In this document: positions 1 through 10,400 of the stretch, in pieces
Numbering within the stretch: position 1 is the stretch's first letter
Layout of the letters: every line of letters begins with the position of its first letter
Origin: Paramacrobiotus metropolitanus
Taxonomy: Eukaryota; Tardigrada; Eutardigrada; Parachela; Macrobiotidae
Length of the DNA: 64,000 nt
Direction of reading: 5' to 3'
Assembly: GCF_019649055.1 (NCBI RefSeq)
Contig: NW_026570254.1
Span: 496,001 to 560,000, forward strand
Program-made: the position numbers and the translations under genes
Notes under the pieces: model-generated
What the model saw: the letters and a program-made list of their open reading frames with translations, nothing else
The model's database searches: none
Told to the model about the DNA's origin: nothing

Positions 1-2203
1 TAAAACTTCTACACTCTGAAACAACGGCGATGTACAGACTAGTAACAGTGCTTTGCTGTTCAAATTCACTGTTTTCTTTTCTTCCAGCGAATAATGCAGC
101 AGACGTAGGCACTAGGCAGCATCAAAGTCATCTTTGACGATGGAAAAGGCACGCAGATCCCATGCATCAAATTTGACAAGTGTTTTCGTGAGCGGGGTGA
201 TGGGATAAAAAATTCACATGTAGGGTATGTGTGTTGTTGCTGCTCTTACGCTATGCGGCCAAAATCGCCATCAATCTAGTTTTAGTTAACAAAAAGAATG
301 CCACCATCAAATAAATTTTCTTTCCAATTTTGATACTTTGCTGTGCGCGGCAGTACTTTGCTTTGCTAACTGCATTAACATTAACTGCCGCTAGCCGCGA
401 AAAGCGCAATTAGCAATCAGATTTTTGAATCTAATAACGTATTCTTAGAAAGCTATAGGCTTGCAGTACTTGAGAAAAATAATTTTTTGGCAGCTGTTTA
501 TCTGTGTTTATTCAAATACGATTATTGCTTACCTTCCTTTTGCATTTGCGCGGCATTATTTGTAACTAAATAATTAGTTTTGGGATAAATAAAACATGCG
601 CGATTACCTAACATAGCTACGATCCAAATTCTAGAGTAAGCATCACATGATAATAAGAAATATAAGAATTTGTAATAGTTGTTGATAAGAGCATAGCATC
701 TAAACATTAAGAAATGTCCTGACCTGCTTTTCTAGCCGGAGGGAAAGTACAGGAAAAAGTGCAGCACGCAAATTATCCGTATGGTGGGAATTAGGGAACT
801 TGCAGGTGAGGACTGAGGAGTAATCCCGATTCCCGACGAAGTTAAACACTTTTGTTCTTGCTTTGTAGCTTTATCATTATGCAATCGTCAGTTGCGATGA
901 CTTGTACGTATCTGTACATAACGCATACTGTCTACGCATAAATAATTATTTCTGTTTAATGATATCTATTTTTTTTATTTTTATTTAATGATCTTGATTC
1001 AGCCTAAGACGCAAAGCATCGTCAGCTAGATTTACTTCGAAATTTTTAACGGGTTTACTGAAACGGATTTCCATTGGAGTTAGTGTTTTATCATAAACAA
1101 GAGTGAGAAAATGTGGGCACCGTAGACGTCCGTAGTTGGATCAGATCGGCAACAGTAACAAGGAAAACTAATGTCGCAACGATAACGTAAATTTGGTTAC
1201 CACATCATACAGTACGTTTACATTCATTCGTTTGCATCGCGTAAGTTAAATAAAAAATACAACTACAATGCAGTGTTAACTGTCAGGCTGGCAAGAAAAA
1301 TCAGATTATCGCATATTATTTGCAAATAAATATTCAATTTACGCCAGTTAGTAATTTTTTTGGACAGCTCGTACAATTTGTTTGTACAACCGAATTTATC
1401 TTTTACTTTGCGAGAACTACTTCAAAGATTTAGCAAATGAGCCTAGATTTAAAACAGTATCGCAGGTTATGGTGTTCTGTATCATTGCCCGTGAATGTAC
1501 ATACAGTGTATATATATTAAAATAAGCCAGCATCGCTCATATTGCATGCTGATGCGGGCGACATTATGTGCTTACTATGCTTGTTCGTATCAATGTTACA
1601 TTAGCAAGTTATGTTTCAGCCTTTAATCATCCACTGTTTATGGGAAGGGAATTCGATTAATGCATCCATTTCTTGATTGGAACTGCCGATGGTTTATTGT
1701 CGTAAACTGACAAGAAGTGAAAAATCGTCCGTCCTTGTCTTCCGTGTGTGTGTCGTCAAGCCGGCGCATTTTCCTATAGACAGAGCATATTGTTTGGTCT
1801 TCTTCGCGTGACACTCGACTATCCGTTGTTTCCGGCCCTTATCATTGGTTGTTCTCCTTTGGGCTACAACACTCTTACCACTGTTTCTTTATACATACAT
1901 ACGTGAGTTTTTGCCCGTCTGTTGCTGCTGAGGCGCTGCTTCTTGCAGGCAGTGTATAGCGGCTGCAAGGCGATTCTCTCCTCGCCGCTAGCTGCCGTTG
2001 CCGTTCCTATCTGGCATCCTTCACTTCCCACCCGGCCAGTGAAGAGAGCCCAGTCTGATGAATTCCAATTAAATTTTAAGAAGTCATTGATGCTATCGGG
2101 ATTGCTCCTCTGCTGTCGGCGATGCGGCATGTAAATCGGAGGAATTCACGTATATAGCAAGCATCAGCATCCAGTCCGTTCCACACCGACCGCCAACTAA
2201 CTG
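1..2203. other. Intergenic stretch with no supported gene
   Basis: AT-rich sequence with only short open frames on either strand, none with recognisable protein similarity or flanking splice signals. From about 1860 the base composition becomes richer in GC. This looks like upstream flank of the RGS gene that has been split by the retrotransposon insertion at 2204, but that is inference. No tRNA, repeat array or terminator was recognised. Confidence 0.5.
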
Positions 2204-2261
2204 TTATATACTATACACTCGCCCAGCATCTTCATTCTGCAGAATACATACGCGCCCGCGC
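2204..2261. repeat. Outer direct repeat, left copy (58 bp)
   Basis: Begins with TTATATACTATACACTCGCC and ends in CGCGCCCGCGC. By eye it is identical to 6528-6585 and in the same orientation. It lies immediately outside the imperfect inner repeat. It could be part of the element's terminal structure or a duplicated piece of the target. Confidence 0.9.
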
Positions 2262-2420
2262 AACGATTCAGTGTAGTCGAAGAAGCAGGTAACTGATAGG
2301 CAGCAAGTGAGATGTGCAAGTAGGTCAAGACAGGGATGTTAAGAACAATGGTTAGTCTGATAGAGAGACGCGTGATAGCGTCAACCTAATTTAACATCGA
2401 TTAGCATGCAAATCGTCCTT
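2261..2420. repeat. Inner direct repeat, left copy (~160 bp)
   Basis: Runs from CAACGATTCAGTGTAGTCG to the CGTCCTT near 2420. It matches 6368-6527 in the same orientation but with several substitutions and at least six small indels, so it is more decayed than the 58-bp outer repeat. It probably represents the terminal repeat of the retrotransposon. Confidence 0.85.
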
Positions 2421-2639
2421 TAAATTCGGTTCGCCGCGGTATCTTGTTGGTTTGTGGATATATGCGATTAGGCGGAAGCGACTGCGGTGTTGCGGGTTTT
2501 GAGAGCGAACAGGTCGGCATAATTGGGCATACGCGAAATCGAGTTCGGTGCAGGCGGACCTCCCGACAACGAGTTTCCGGTATCCCATTTCTGCCCGACT
2601 GCCCCAAACAAAAACCATTACCCGTTGGAGTAGGGATTC

Positions 2640-3672
2640 AGCGCGGTTGGCGCCGGCGTCCGGATGTAGCGCACGTAGCAGTTGCTCTTCCATCACCCTG
2701 CGCGTTGAATTACGCGGTCTGGCACGTTGTTGCGCGGCGGTGGTTGCTGCGCCGATGCGGAAGCTTGCGTGTGTTTATCCGAGCTGGTCAGGTGTCCTCC
2801 AGGAGACGATGGAGGCAGGCTTCTACAGAACGCCTGGTGAGGTATCTGCCGTCCTGATGGATGAGGCACGGCCGCGCTCGAGCTGTCGGCATGAACTGAG
2901 CGTGAGCCAAGTACTTCCGGTAGGCCTGCACGGGACACACGGAACGATCTGTCGCCGTCAGCGCTACGGAGTGGCCCTGACCGGTTGGATCGGTCTTCGT
3001 GACTTTAAGGTGTAGGAGTATTTGGCTCGTGGTCTTGCACATCCGCTGACATGAGAGTGCGCCGCGGATCGTAGCGGTTGGTACTCGGCAGGTCACTTCT
3101 CCGATGCGCAGGAAGCCGAAATACATGAACGTGAATGTTACCCAGTGCAGTGATTGCTCGTAGGGACATGCCACTGGAACGGATAGCATCTTTCAGGTAT
3201 CGCATCGTCTCCAGTGTGACTGGTTGTCGTATGTCCGCGCCCGGTGGAGCCAAGCGTCGGTAGCCCAGCAGTGCGCGGATCACGATGTCATGACTTGTTG
3301 GTGACTTCATGCCGGCTTCACGGTGGTGGTTGTTGATGCCGGCAAGGTAGACGGTCACGGTTCGAGTGATTTTTGTGGAGTACAGGTGTTGACGTATTCC
3401 GCGGTAATATCTGGCGTAGCTGGCATCGGTTGCGCTGATCTTGTCCGGCAAAATGCTGAAAACTGTTTAACGGCGGTCACGTAGGTCTGCCTGGTGGAGC
3501 TGGCAATGTGAGCATGCAGGAGGTCGCTTAGGGCGCTTGTCCGCTGTACGCCATTAAAAGCTGCGGAAAGATATCCGGGCATGGATCCGGTCGTTCCGAC
3601 GCTGTTGGTGCGAGCGCTCGGAATCTGTGCAGCTGAAAACGGATAAAGAGTCAGCAACTGCGTTATTAACAC
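2640..3672 (-). pseudogene. Tyrosine recombinase domain of the retrotransposon, broken
   Basis: Fragments in shifting minus-strand frames form a lambda-integrase-type YR. The N-terminal SAM-like part is at 3355-3672 and 3005-3451. The first catalytic region, with FGFLRIGE (the conserved catalytic arginine), is at 2788-3189. The HxxR box region, reading SFRIGAATTAA, is near 2735-2780, and the region with the terminal catalytic tyrosine (YVRYI) is near 2650-2690. At least three frame changes and one in-frame stop between the last two boxes disable it. In intact relatives this enzyme integrates a circular cDNA without a DDE integrase. Confidence 0.82.
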
Positions 3673-4890
3673 CGCGTATATGTTTCAACGTGAAGGTCAT
3701 ATTAGCGCAAGCGGCGGCCTTTAACATTCGGCGCATAAGATCTAGTACGCCAGCATTGGTGGAGCGGAGATTTTCCCAGGCATAGGTGGCGCCTTCGTTG
3801 TCGCAGTGGAAAATGACCCGCTTGCCGCGTAGTTTTGAGCCCCAAACAATTAGGCTTAGAAGTATGGGTATCAGCTCAAGGTATTCAATACACGGCTTCC
3901 GCTGCAGAATCCACGGTGGCCAGCGTAGTTGGAACCACGACTCTTGAAAATATGCGCCCAGCCCGAGAGTTCCTGACGCGTCTGTGTAAAGGTCAAGGAC
4001 GTCGGACCTTGTCCAATCTGGCTGTATAAAGGACGCAGTGCCGTTCCAGGCTGGAAGAAATTCTTTCCACCATTCAAGGTCCTTACGGAATTCGCGGTTG
4101 AGGGCGATGACCCGTTCGTGGCGGTTGTCGGTGAGCAGGGCGATCATCCGCCGTGTGAACAGGCGGCTCGCTGGAACGCATTTCGTGGCAAACGTGAGTA
4201 TTCCGATTAGGCTTTGAAGCTGCTGTTTGGTGCAATGGCTGCGGTTGCTCCATTCTTTCAGCGCTTCCTCAATGCTCTGTCGCTTGTCGTCGGGGAGGCT
4301 GAGGGTTTGTCGGACAGAGTCCAGCCGGATACCCAAGAACGTCAGCTGAGTCGCGGGCCCTTCGGTCTTGTCGTGTGCCAAAGGACCCTGAGCTCACTGC
4401 ACGTCTGAGTCATGGTGGACATCATTGTGTTACACTGATCACTACCGGGCTTACCAACAAATAGGTAGTCGTCGACGTAGTGGAGCATGCTGACTAGACC
4501 GGTGCGGTTCGATACGATCCAGTGGATTGCGCCAGCAAATTGCTCAAACACGTACGGCGACGCCCTACACCCAAAAGGCAACACTACGTCAAAATAGAAC
4601 TCACCGTTCCACTGATACCCGAGGAGGTTCCACTCCGCTGGGCGTACCGGTATCAGTCGGAAGGCTGATTTCACATCCATTTTAGCCATGAGTGCGCCTC
4701 TGCCGAGCTCAGTGAGGATTAATACTGCATGGTCGATGGTGCAGTACACGAGCGGGAGCTGTGCAGCGTCAATGTAATCGTTTACACTGTCGTCGTGCGG
4801 CTGGGATAAGTCCAGGATGGTGCGAATGTTACTGTCTTTTCTTCAGTCGCGCGCCCAGCGCGTTGCAGACAAAGTGCGGTAAAGGTGGGA
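3554..4890 (-). pseudogene. Reverse transcriptase-RNase H of the retrotransposon, frameshifted
   Basis: The RT palm is read at 4342-4800 and includes MDVKSAFRLIPV, LPFGCRASPYVFEQF and the catalytic YVDDYLFVG. A SVNDYI box lies upstream near 4770. A frameshift near 4345-4381 moves the reading to 3554-4381, which holds the thumb (FLGIRLDS) and the RNase H domain with LYTDASGTLGLGAYF, FHCDNEGATYAW and HIRGVNNAVADSLS. The fusion and sequence style are of the DIRS/Ngaro type rather than Gypsy. Further frame breaks separate it from gag upstream and YR downstream. Confidence 0.88.
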
Positions 4891-5097
4891 GGAAATGGTC
4901 CGATGGTGTGGCCAGCGCTGACCCTTTTGAATAGTAGAGCTTACCGCCGCATGGTGTTTGCGTGTCGATGCGGCGTTCGGTGTTGAGCGTGGCTCTGAGG
5001 ACCAGTATAATATGTTGTACAGCCGTTAGTAAGCGTTGTGGAAATGATGTTAGGGAGGGTCCGGATGTTGTGCGAGCAGTCTGGCAAAAGCGTTTAA

Positions 5098-6257
5098 TTA
5101 TAGCGGCGTGGTTGCCTTTGCCAGCACTGTCGCTTGTTTACTTGCCCAGTCTTGGACAGGTGGCTGTCCGGTGCTTGGGGTCGCCACAGCTGGCACAAGC
5201 GTGGACTCTCCCGGCACGGCACGGCGTTGGACAGTTTCCGTAGTTGTAGTTGCGGCAGATTTCTCCGTCTGCGGCGCGAGCCGCCCAAAAGGGCTGCCCT
5301 TGTCCTGGTTGACCTTTCCTCGGTGCTGGGCAGTTGATGATGTAATGGCCGGTCCCTCCGCAAGTTCTACAGCGGTCGTCTTTGGTTTGATCTTTTCCGC
5401 ACTCGGCGATGTTTCCCGTCCAGCGTTTGTCGCGTTCTGATGCATTCGATGTAGGTATCTTCGTGCTGGTGAGTCCACTGATCAAAGTCGTACGGATGGC
5501 CTGTCATATGCGCCCGGAACTGACGGTCGTACTCGAGCCAATTGGCGGTCGGAACCCCACGCTCGACGTACGACGCAATGATATCCATGTATTTAAAGAA
5601 GCGGGTGCTCAGTTCCGGTGCGATATGGGAGCGGTAGCTAGCGAACACGCCAAAGGCACGCGTCCATGAAGTATGGCAGTTGATCCGCACTTTCCCGTCT
5701 TCCGGCTTGATGGTGACCTTTCCGTTATCGAAAACCATTTTGGAGTCCAGTCTCTTTGCTTTTCGACACGATTTTTCAATAAGAGCAGATCGAGATCGAT
5801 GTACTCGGTGGGATCAAATAGTTTCTTAACGAGCTTCTTGTCCAATGACGGGAAATGGTTCGGAAGCGGAGGATGGCTGTGTTACCGGCGGCACTTCCGG
5901 CATGTGTCCGAGTCGGCTGAAAACGTCTGCGCTCTCCAAGGCGCTCGCGGACCGGTATACGGACTGGTAGGTTGTCCGATGATTCGCTGCTGCTAAGAGA
6001 TGACCTGGAGTCGCTACGCTTACCTCTTTCCTGGTTGCGCTTACGTTTGCGGGTAGTCGAATGTCCGGCCTGATGATCAGTCTGGTGCACGATTCTTCCG
6101 AAGTCGTCACCGATCTGGATCTGTAGGTGGAAGACGGTGATAATGGCTGGGGTGTTGACGGAGCCGGAACAGGCTCCGGCGCTGGTGGCGGCTGCGGTGG
6201 TAACGAGTCTGGAATAACCTCCGGTGCTGGTGGTAGCGGCGGTGGTGGCGGTTGCAC
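5098..6257 (-). pseudogene. Gag-like protein of the retrotransposon, frameshifted
   Basis: Four overlapping minus-strand frames give one broken gag. The N-terminus (5826-6257) is very proline-rich, then a serine/arginine-rich basic part. A middle region at 5367-5738 reads HTSWTRAFGVFASYRSHIA. The C-terminus at 5138-5485 has two CX2CX4HX4C zinc knuckles (CRTCGGTGHYIINC and CASCGDPKHRTATC) with a cysteine-rich spacer. Zinc knuckles bind the element RNA in related gag proteins. At least three frameshifts interrupt it. Confidence 0.8.
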
Positions 6258-6367
6258 TAGACGCCCATTGTTGCGAGGATCTTGTCGAGCTGCTCCTGGT
6301 GTTTCTTCTGCTGTTGTTGAGCGATTAATGAGTTGGCAGGTCGGAGAAAATTTTCAACTGAAAGTGT

Positions 6368-6527
6368 CAACGATTCCAGTGTAGTCGCGAAGAAGCAGGT
6401 AACCGATAGGCAGCGCGAGATGTGCAAGTAGGTCAAGACAGGATGTTAAGAAACAATGGTTAGTTATCTGATAGAGACGGCGTGATAGCGTCAACCTAAT
6501 TTTAACATCGATTAGCATGCACCGTCC
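6368..6527. repeat. Inner direct repeat, right copy (~160 bp)
   Basis: Partner of 2261-2420 in the same orientation, from CAACGATTCCAGTGTAGTCG to CACCGTCC. The differences are mostly 1-3 nt indels. On the element's own strand this copy is upstream of gag, so it would contain or adjoin the element promoter. Confidence 0.85.
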
Positions 6528-6585
6528 TTATATACTATACACTCGCCCAGCATCTTCATTCTGCAGAATACATACGCGCCCGCGC
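6528..6585. repeat. Outer direct repeat, right copy (58 bp)
   Basis: Matches 2204-2261 base for base by eye. It directly follows the inner repeat, giving the order inner-outer here versus outer-inner on the left. Confidence 0.9.
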
Positions 6586-7444
6586 GTGTATCTGTACACT
6601 GCACCGACGCAGCCCGGCTCAGCACGTACACTGGAGTAAAGTGCATGTTGCCGAATGCATATCCAGCGCCGCCGCCGCGGCCCATCGTCTCGTTAACAAG
6701 ATTTTTGTAACAGCTGCAGCCGAGATGAACTCATTAACATCGATCCTACACGGACTATACTGACTGCCAGTCGGCGCTGCGTTTTTTAACGATCCCGCAT
6801 CATCACTTGACCGCAGCGCAGCTACACGCGTACAAACGCGCCATTGAATGGTCGGGAATTCTCTCCCCGTCAGTGGTCTGTTCGCGGCGTTATATTCCTG
6901 TGGAGTGTCTACGTACGGTGGGCGATGCAGCGTTTTCCCCAGCTGCTATAATACAGTTTATGCGCTGGAAAGAAACCGGTGCAATGAGATAAAATTCCCC
7001 AAAGAAATTCGCACCCAACTGACTGCCGAGCTAACGTCAGTAATTACTGTCAGCGCCGATATCATCTAATTTGCTTGTATACGGACTCGGGGATTTGACT
7101 CTCCAGCCAGCGGAAATAAGAAACTTCCCCTTTCAGCTGATTAATTTGAATCCACCTGGACGTGCAGTGCGAGCGGCACACTGCTATCGCACCGGTTTGT
7201 ACGGCGTGCGAGTTGCCATATCATAGACCAATACACGGCTGCTGTTGCACGGATGTTACGATCACGTCATATTCGTGTGCATTGATTTAACGTACACGAG
7301 ATAAATAATTAATTGTACCATACACACTCCGTTGCAAACATACAATACATGTGTCCAGTGTGCGACGTGCCGATCTGATGCGCTGCGTTATGACGGGACA
7401 ACCTGATGGTTTTCTTTCTCCAGACTGTAATTTATTAATCTTCC
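6586..7444. other. 5' flank and probable leader of the RGS gene
   Basis: A GC-richer stretch between the retrotransposon and the first RGS coding exon with no protein-coding signal of its own. It probably contains the RGS promoter and 5' UTR. I could not identify a TATA box or start site with confidence. Confidence 0.4.
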
Positions 7445-10400
7445 ATGTGTACTTTATTACCACCACCGTCCGTTTCCATTGTCCATTGTATTAACTGGCG
7501 GAAGCATAACGGGCTGCATTTGCTCCAGCTGCCGACACCTGTTAGTACGTGCCTAACGCGACGTCGACGACGGCAGCAGCCGCCACACTCATCATCATCA
7601 GCATCATCATCGATCGTCCCGGCTGTTAATTGTCCGGTCATTCAGACCCTCCGGACTACGCTCTCCGGCACGGTGTCTGATAAGTCAATTGATCTTGTGA
7701 TTTCACTAACGGACACTGCTATCAAGCCAATGACAATGTCCAATAATCCAACCGAGTCACAGCATCCCACTGCTTCCACATCCAACTCCACGAGCCCGCT
7801 GAGTGGCAGTGCAGCAGCCGCCGCCGCCGCCGCGGCAGCAGCTGCGACGACCGGCACCAGCGATCATTTGGCTAATAACAGCACTGCTAATAATCGGATA
7901 GTCAAAGGCACCGCATCCCATGGAGCTTATCCCGAAGATCATCCCAACTATTTGGTGTATAAAAAGGTAAGGTTATTCAAACCCCGATAATTGCGTCATG
8001 TTCCACTTGACTGCTTAGTGCACATTTTCAAAGGAATCACCAGTTAAACGACTAATTTAGTGTCCCACCTAACACCTTGTGTCAATGATAATATAGATAT
8101 GCGCGTTCGATTACGACAAGGCCACATCGGCATTCTTCCCGCTATGAGGGCATTTCATAATGACACGAAAATCTCACTTCGTTAACTGTTATTCAGTTTC
8201 TCGTTTCTTTTAGAATCTCGTACCTTTTAGAACCGCACTCCTAATTAGGATATATCACATTTCTATTTTTCTGTTTGCAAGGTACGTTGTGAGTGAATAT
8301 TAGGTGGAAAGTTTGCGTTTTTTGCTATACGAGCGTTTCATGCGTCTAAATACCTACAGTAGTTTGCAAAAAAATAATTAAAGAAGGAAAAACAGGTTGA
8401 GTTAATTACTAGTTTGCTGACAAATGGAACAAAATACTGATTAATCTGCACAGTTGCTACTCGCAGCCGCAAGTCCATCTCTCTATTCTAACTGCAGTGA
8501 TGTAAATTTAAAAAAGAATATGCACCATCTGCCGAAAGAAGTGAAGTCGCAGCATTAATTTATCGAAATTCTGAAGAGGATGCGGCTATTTTAATGTAAT
8601 TACACTTCTTCGTGCTGGTTAATTCAGCAAATCGGATACCTGATGCAAGATTATTAATACTGGTGTGATCTGGAGAAATACTGGAGAAAAAGAAGAAAAT
8701 AAAAATTAATGTGACTTTGGTCGCATTGCAAGTAATTTGTTCGGTCTCATTGTGACGAATATGCATAATTTGCCAAGCCCTCCTTGGCTGGTTGAATTTG
8801 GTTTTACCTAAATTTTACCTAACGACAAAGATCTTACTTATTATGTTATTGACATTTACTGACTATATAGTCACGTCACAATCATTAACGCTGGCGCTTT
8901 TGACAATTACTGTACAATTACTGTAGTAATAGTTTGCCAACTGGTAAGTTCGTACTTACTATTGTTTTTGCTGGCGTATAATTACGCTTTCCTTCTAGCT
9001 GTACGGATTTAGGAGCAGTATGTCGGAAAATTACTTTTCTTAATGCCACTTGACAATTTCTTCCACATCAGTTTAGCCCATGACCGAACTGCAGTTTTGG
9101 CCCGCGGTCTAAGTGACAAATTACACAAAGGGAAATCATTTAAACGGTTATAATAAACAAAAAAAAATTGTTTCCAAAATATCTCAAAGCGTTTTCTAGA
9201 AACTGGGTTTGTGGCATAGATCAGCTTGTTTTCCAAGCCGGTGCCTAACTCTTCATTGTTTCTTTGCAGATGGAAAAGATTGTGGAGCACATGCAGAATG
9301 AACAAACGGGAGTGCCTGTTCGAACTGTGAAAAGCTTTATGACCAAAATCCCTAGCGTATTTATGGGTAAACATTTTCTGCCGCTAGCGGCTCGCATATC
9401 GGAAGTGGTAGTCGGTTTTTAAATTTAAAGATATATAGATGTTTCGCGGTGCATAGACAAGCTGAGCATATGTATATGTAAGATGCTGATAGCTTGCTGT
9501 TATTGATACTATAAATCCAGATGGATTATTCCGGCTATTTGTGTTATGTTGGTATGTGCGCTACTCTAGGTTCGGATTTGATACAGTGGATGGTGCGTAA
9601 CTTGGATGTGGATGATCAAAGTAAGTAAGCGAACCGCAAAGCAATGCTAAGCCAAAAGGAGCAGCTTTTCGCGGCATCATACTTCCTGGCCGACTTCCGG
9701 TTCAGCCATCGATTCCCGTAGTGGCGCGCTCATGTGACGCGCCCAGCTATCTTAGATGTCTATGCCTATATGTGCTATATGTCCAATAATCAAATTCCGT
9801 TTCTCTCTTGCTAAACGTTTATTCCCACTGTGCCCGCCGTCAGAGTTTATGCTGATAATGTACACAATGTCGCTTAACTAGAACGATGTAAACGTAGCAA
9901 ATTGGATGACTATCTGTTACATTATATTGCATTTAGTCATCGATTTATCAAACGCTTTATTGCTAATGTTTTGCTTTTTTCCTGCAGCGGAAGCGTTGCA
10001 TTTAGCACACCTTATGGCGGCCCATGGATACTTTTTCCCCATTGATGACCATGTGCTTACCGTTAAAAACGACAGCACATTTTATAGATTTCAGGTAAAT
10101 AATACTGTTATGAAGCAGGTTTTGTGGGTGTAAATAGAAAGTCATCTTCTAGCTGAATAGAAGTTGAAATTTACCAAGCACCGCATTTTTCAATTAGACT
10201 CCCTACTTTTGGCCTTCCAACTGCTGGGAACCGGAAAATACCGATTACGGTAATACTTCTATGAAATGCATTATCCATTAACTGATTAACATTATCGTTG
10301 TGTTTATTTACATGGAATACATTCCTTTTTGATGCGTATTTTGCAGCGGTTTACCTATGCAAGCGCACCATGCAAAATAAAACGCGGCTGGAGCTAACTG

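Larger units (their letters stand above)
2204..6585 (-). mobile_element. Decayed tyrosine-recombinase (DIRS/Ngaro-like) retrotransposon
   Basis: A 4.4-kb element read on the minus strand. Order from its 5' end (high coordinates): proline-rich gag with two zinc knuckles, reverse transcriptase with YVDD, RNase H with a DASG motif, then a tyrosine recombinase in place of a DDE integrase. RT-RH joined to a YR and the absence of an aspartic protease are diagnostic of the DIRS/Ngaro/PAT order. Every domain is broken by frameshifts or stops, so this copy is inactive. It is bounded by direct repeats: a 58-bp perfect outer pair (2204-2261, 6528-6585) and a ~160-bp imperfect inner pair (2261-2420, 6368-6527). 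This A-B...B-A order is not the textbook split direct repeat (A...B-A-B). It lies about 0.9 kb upstream of the RGS start codon, transcribed away from it. Confidence 0.88.
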
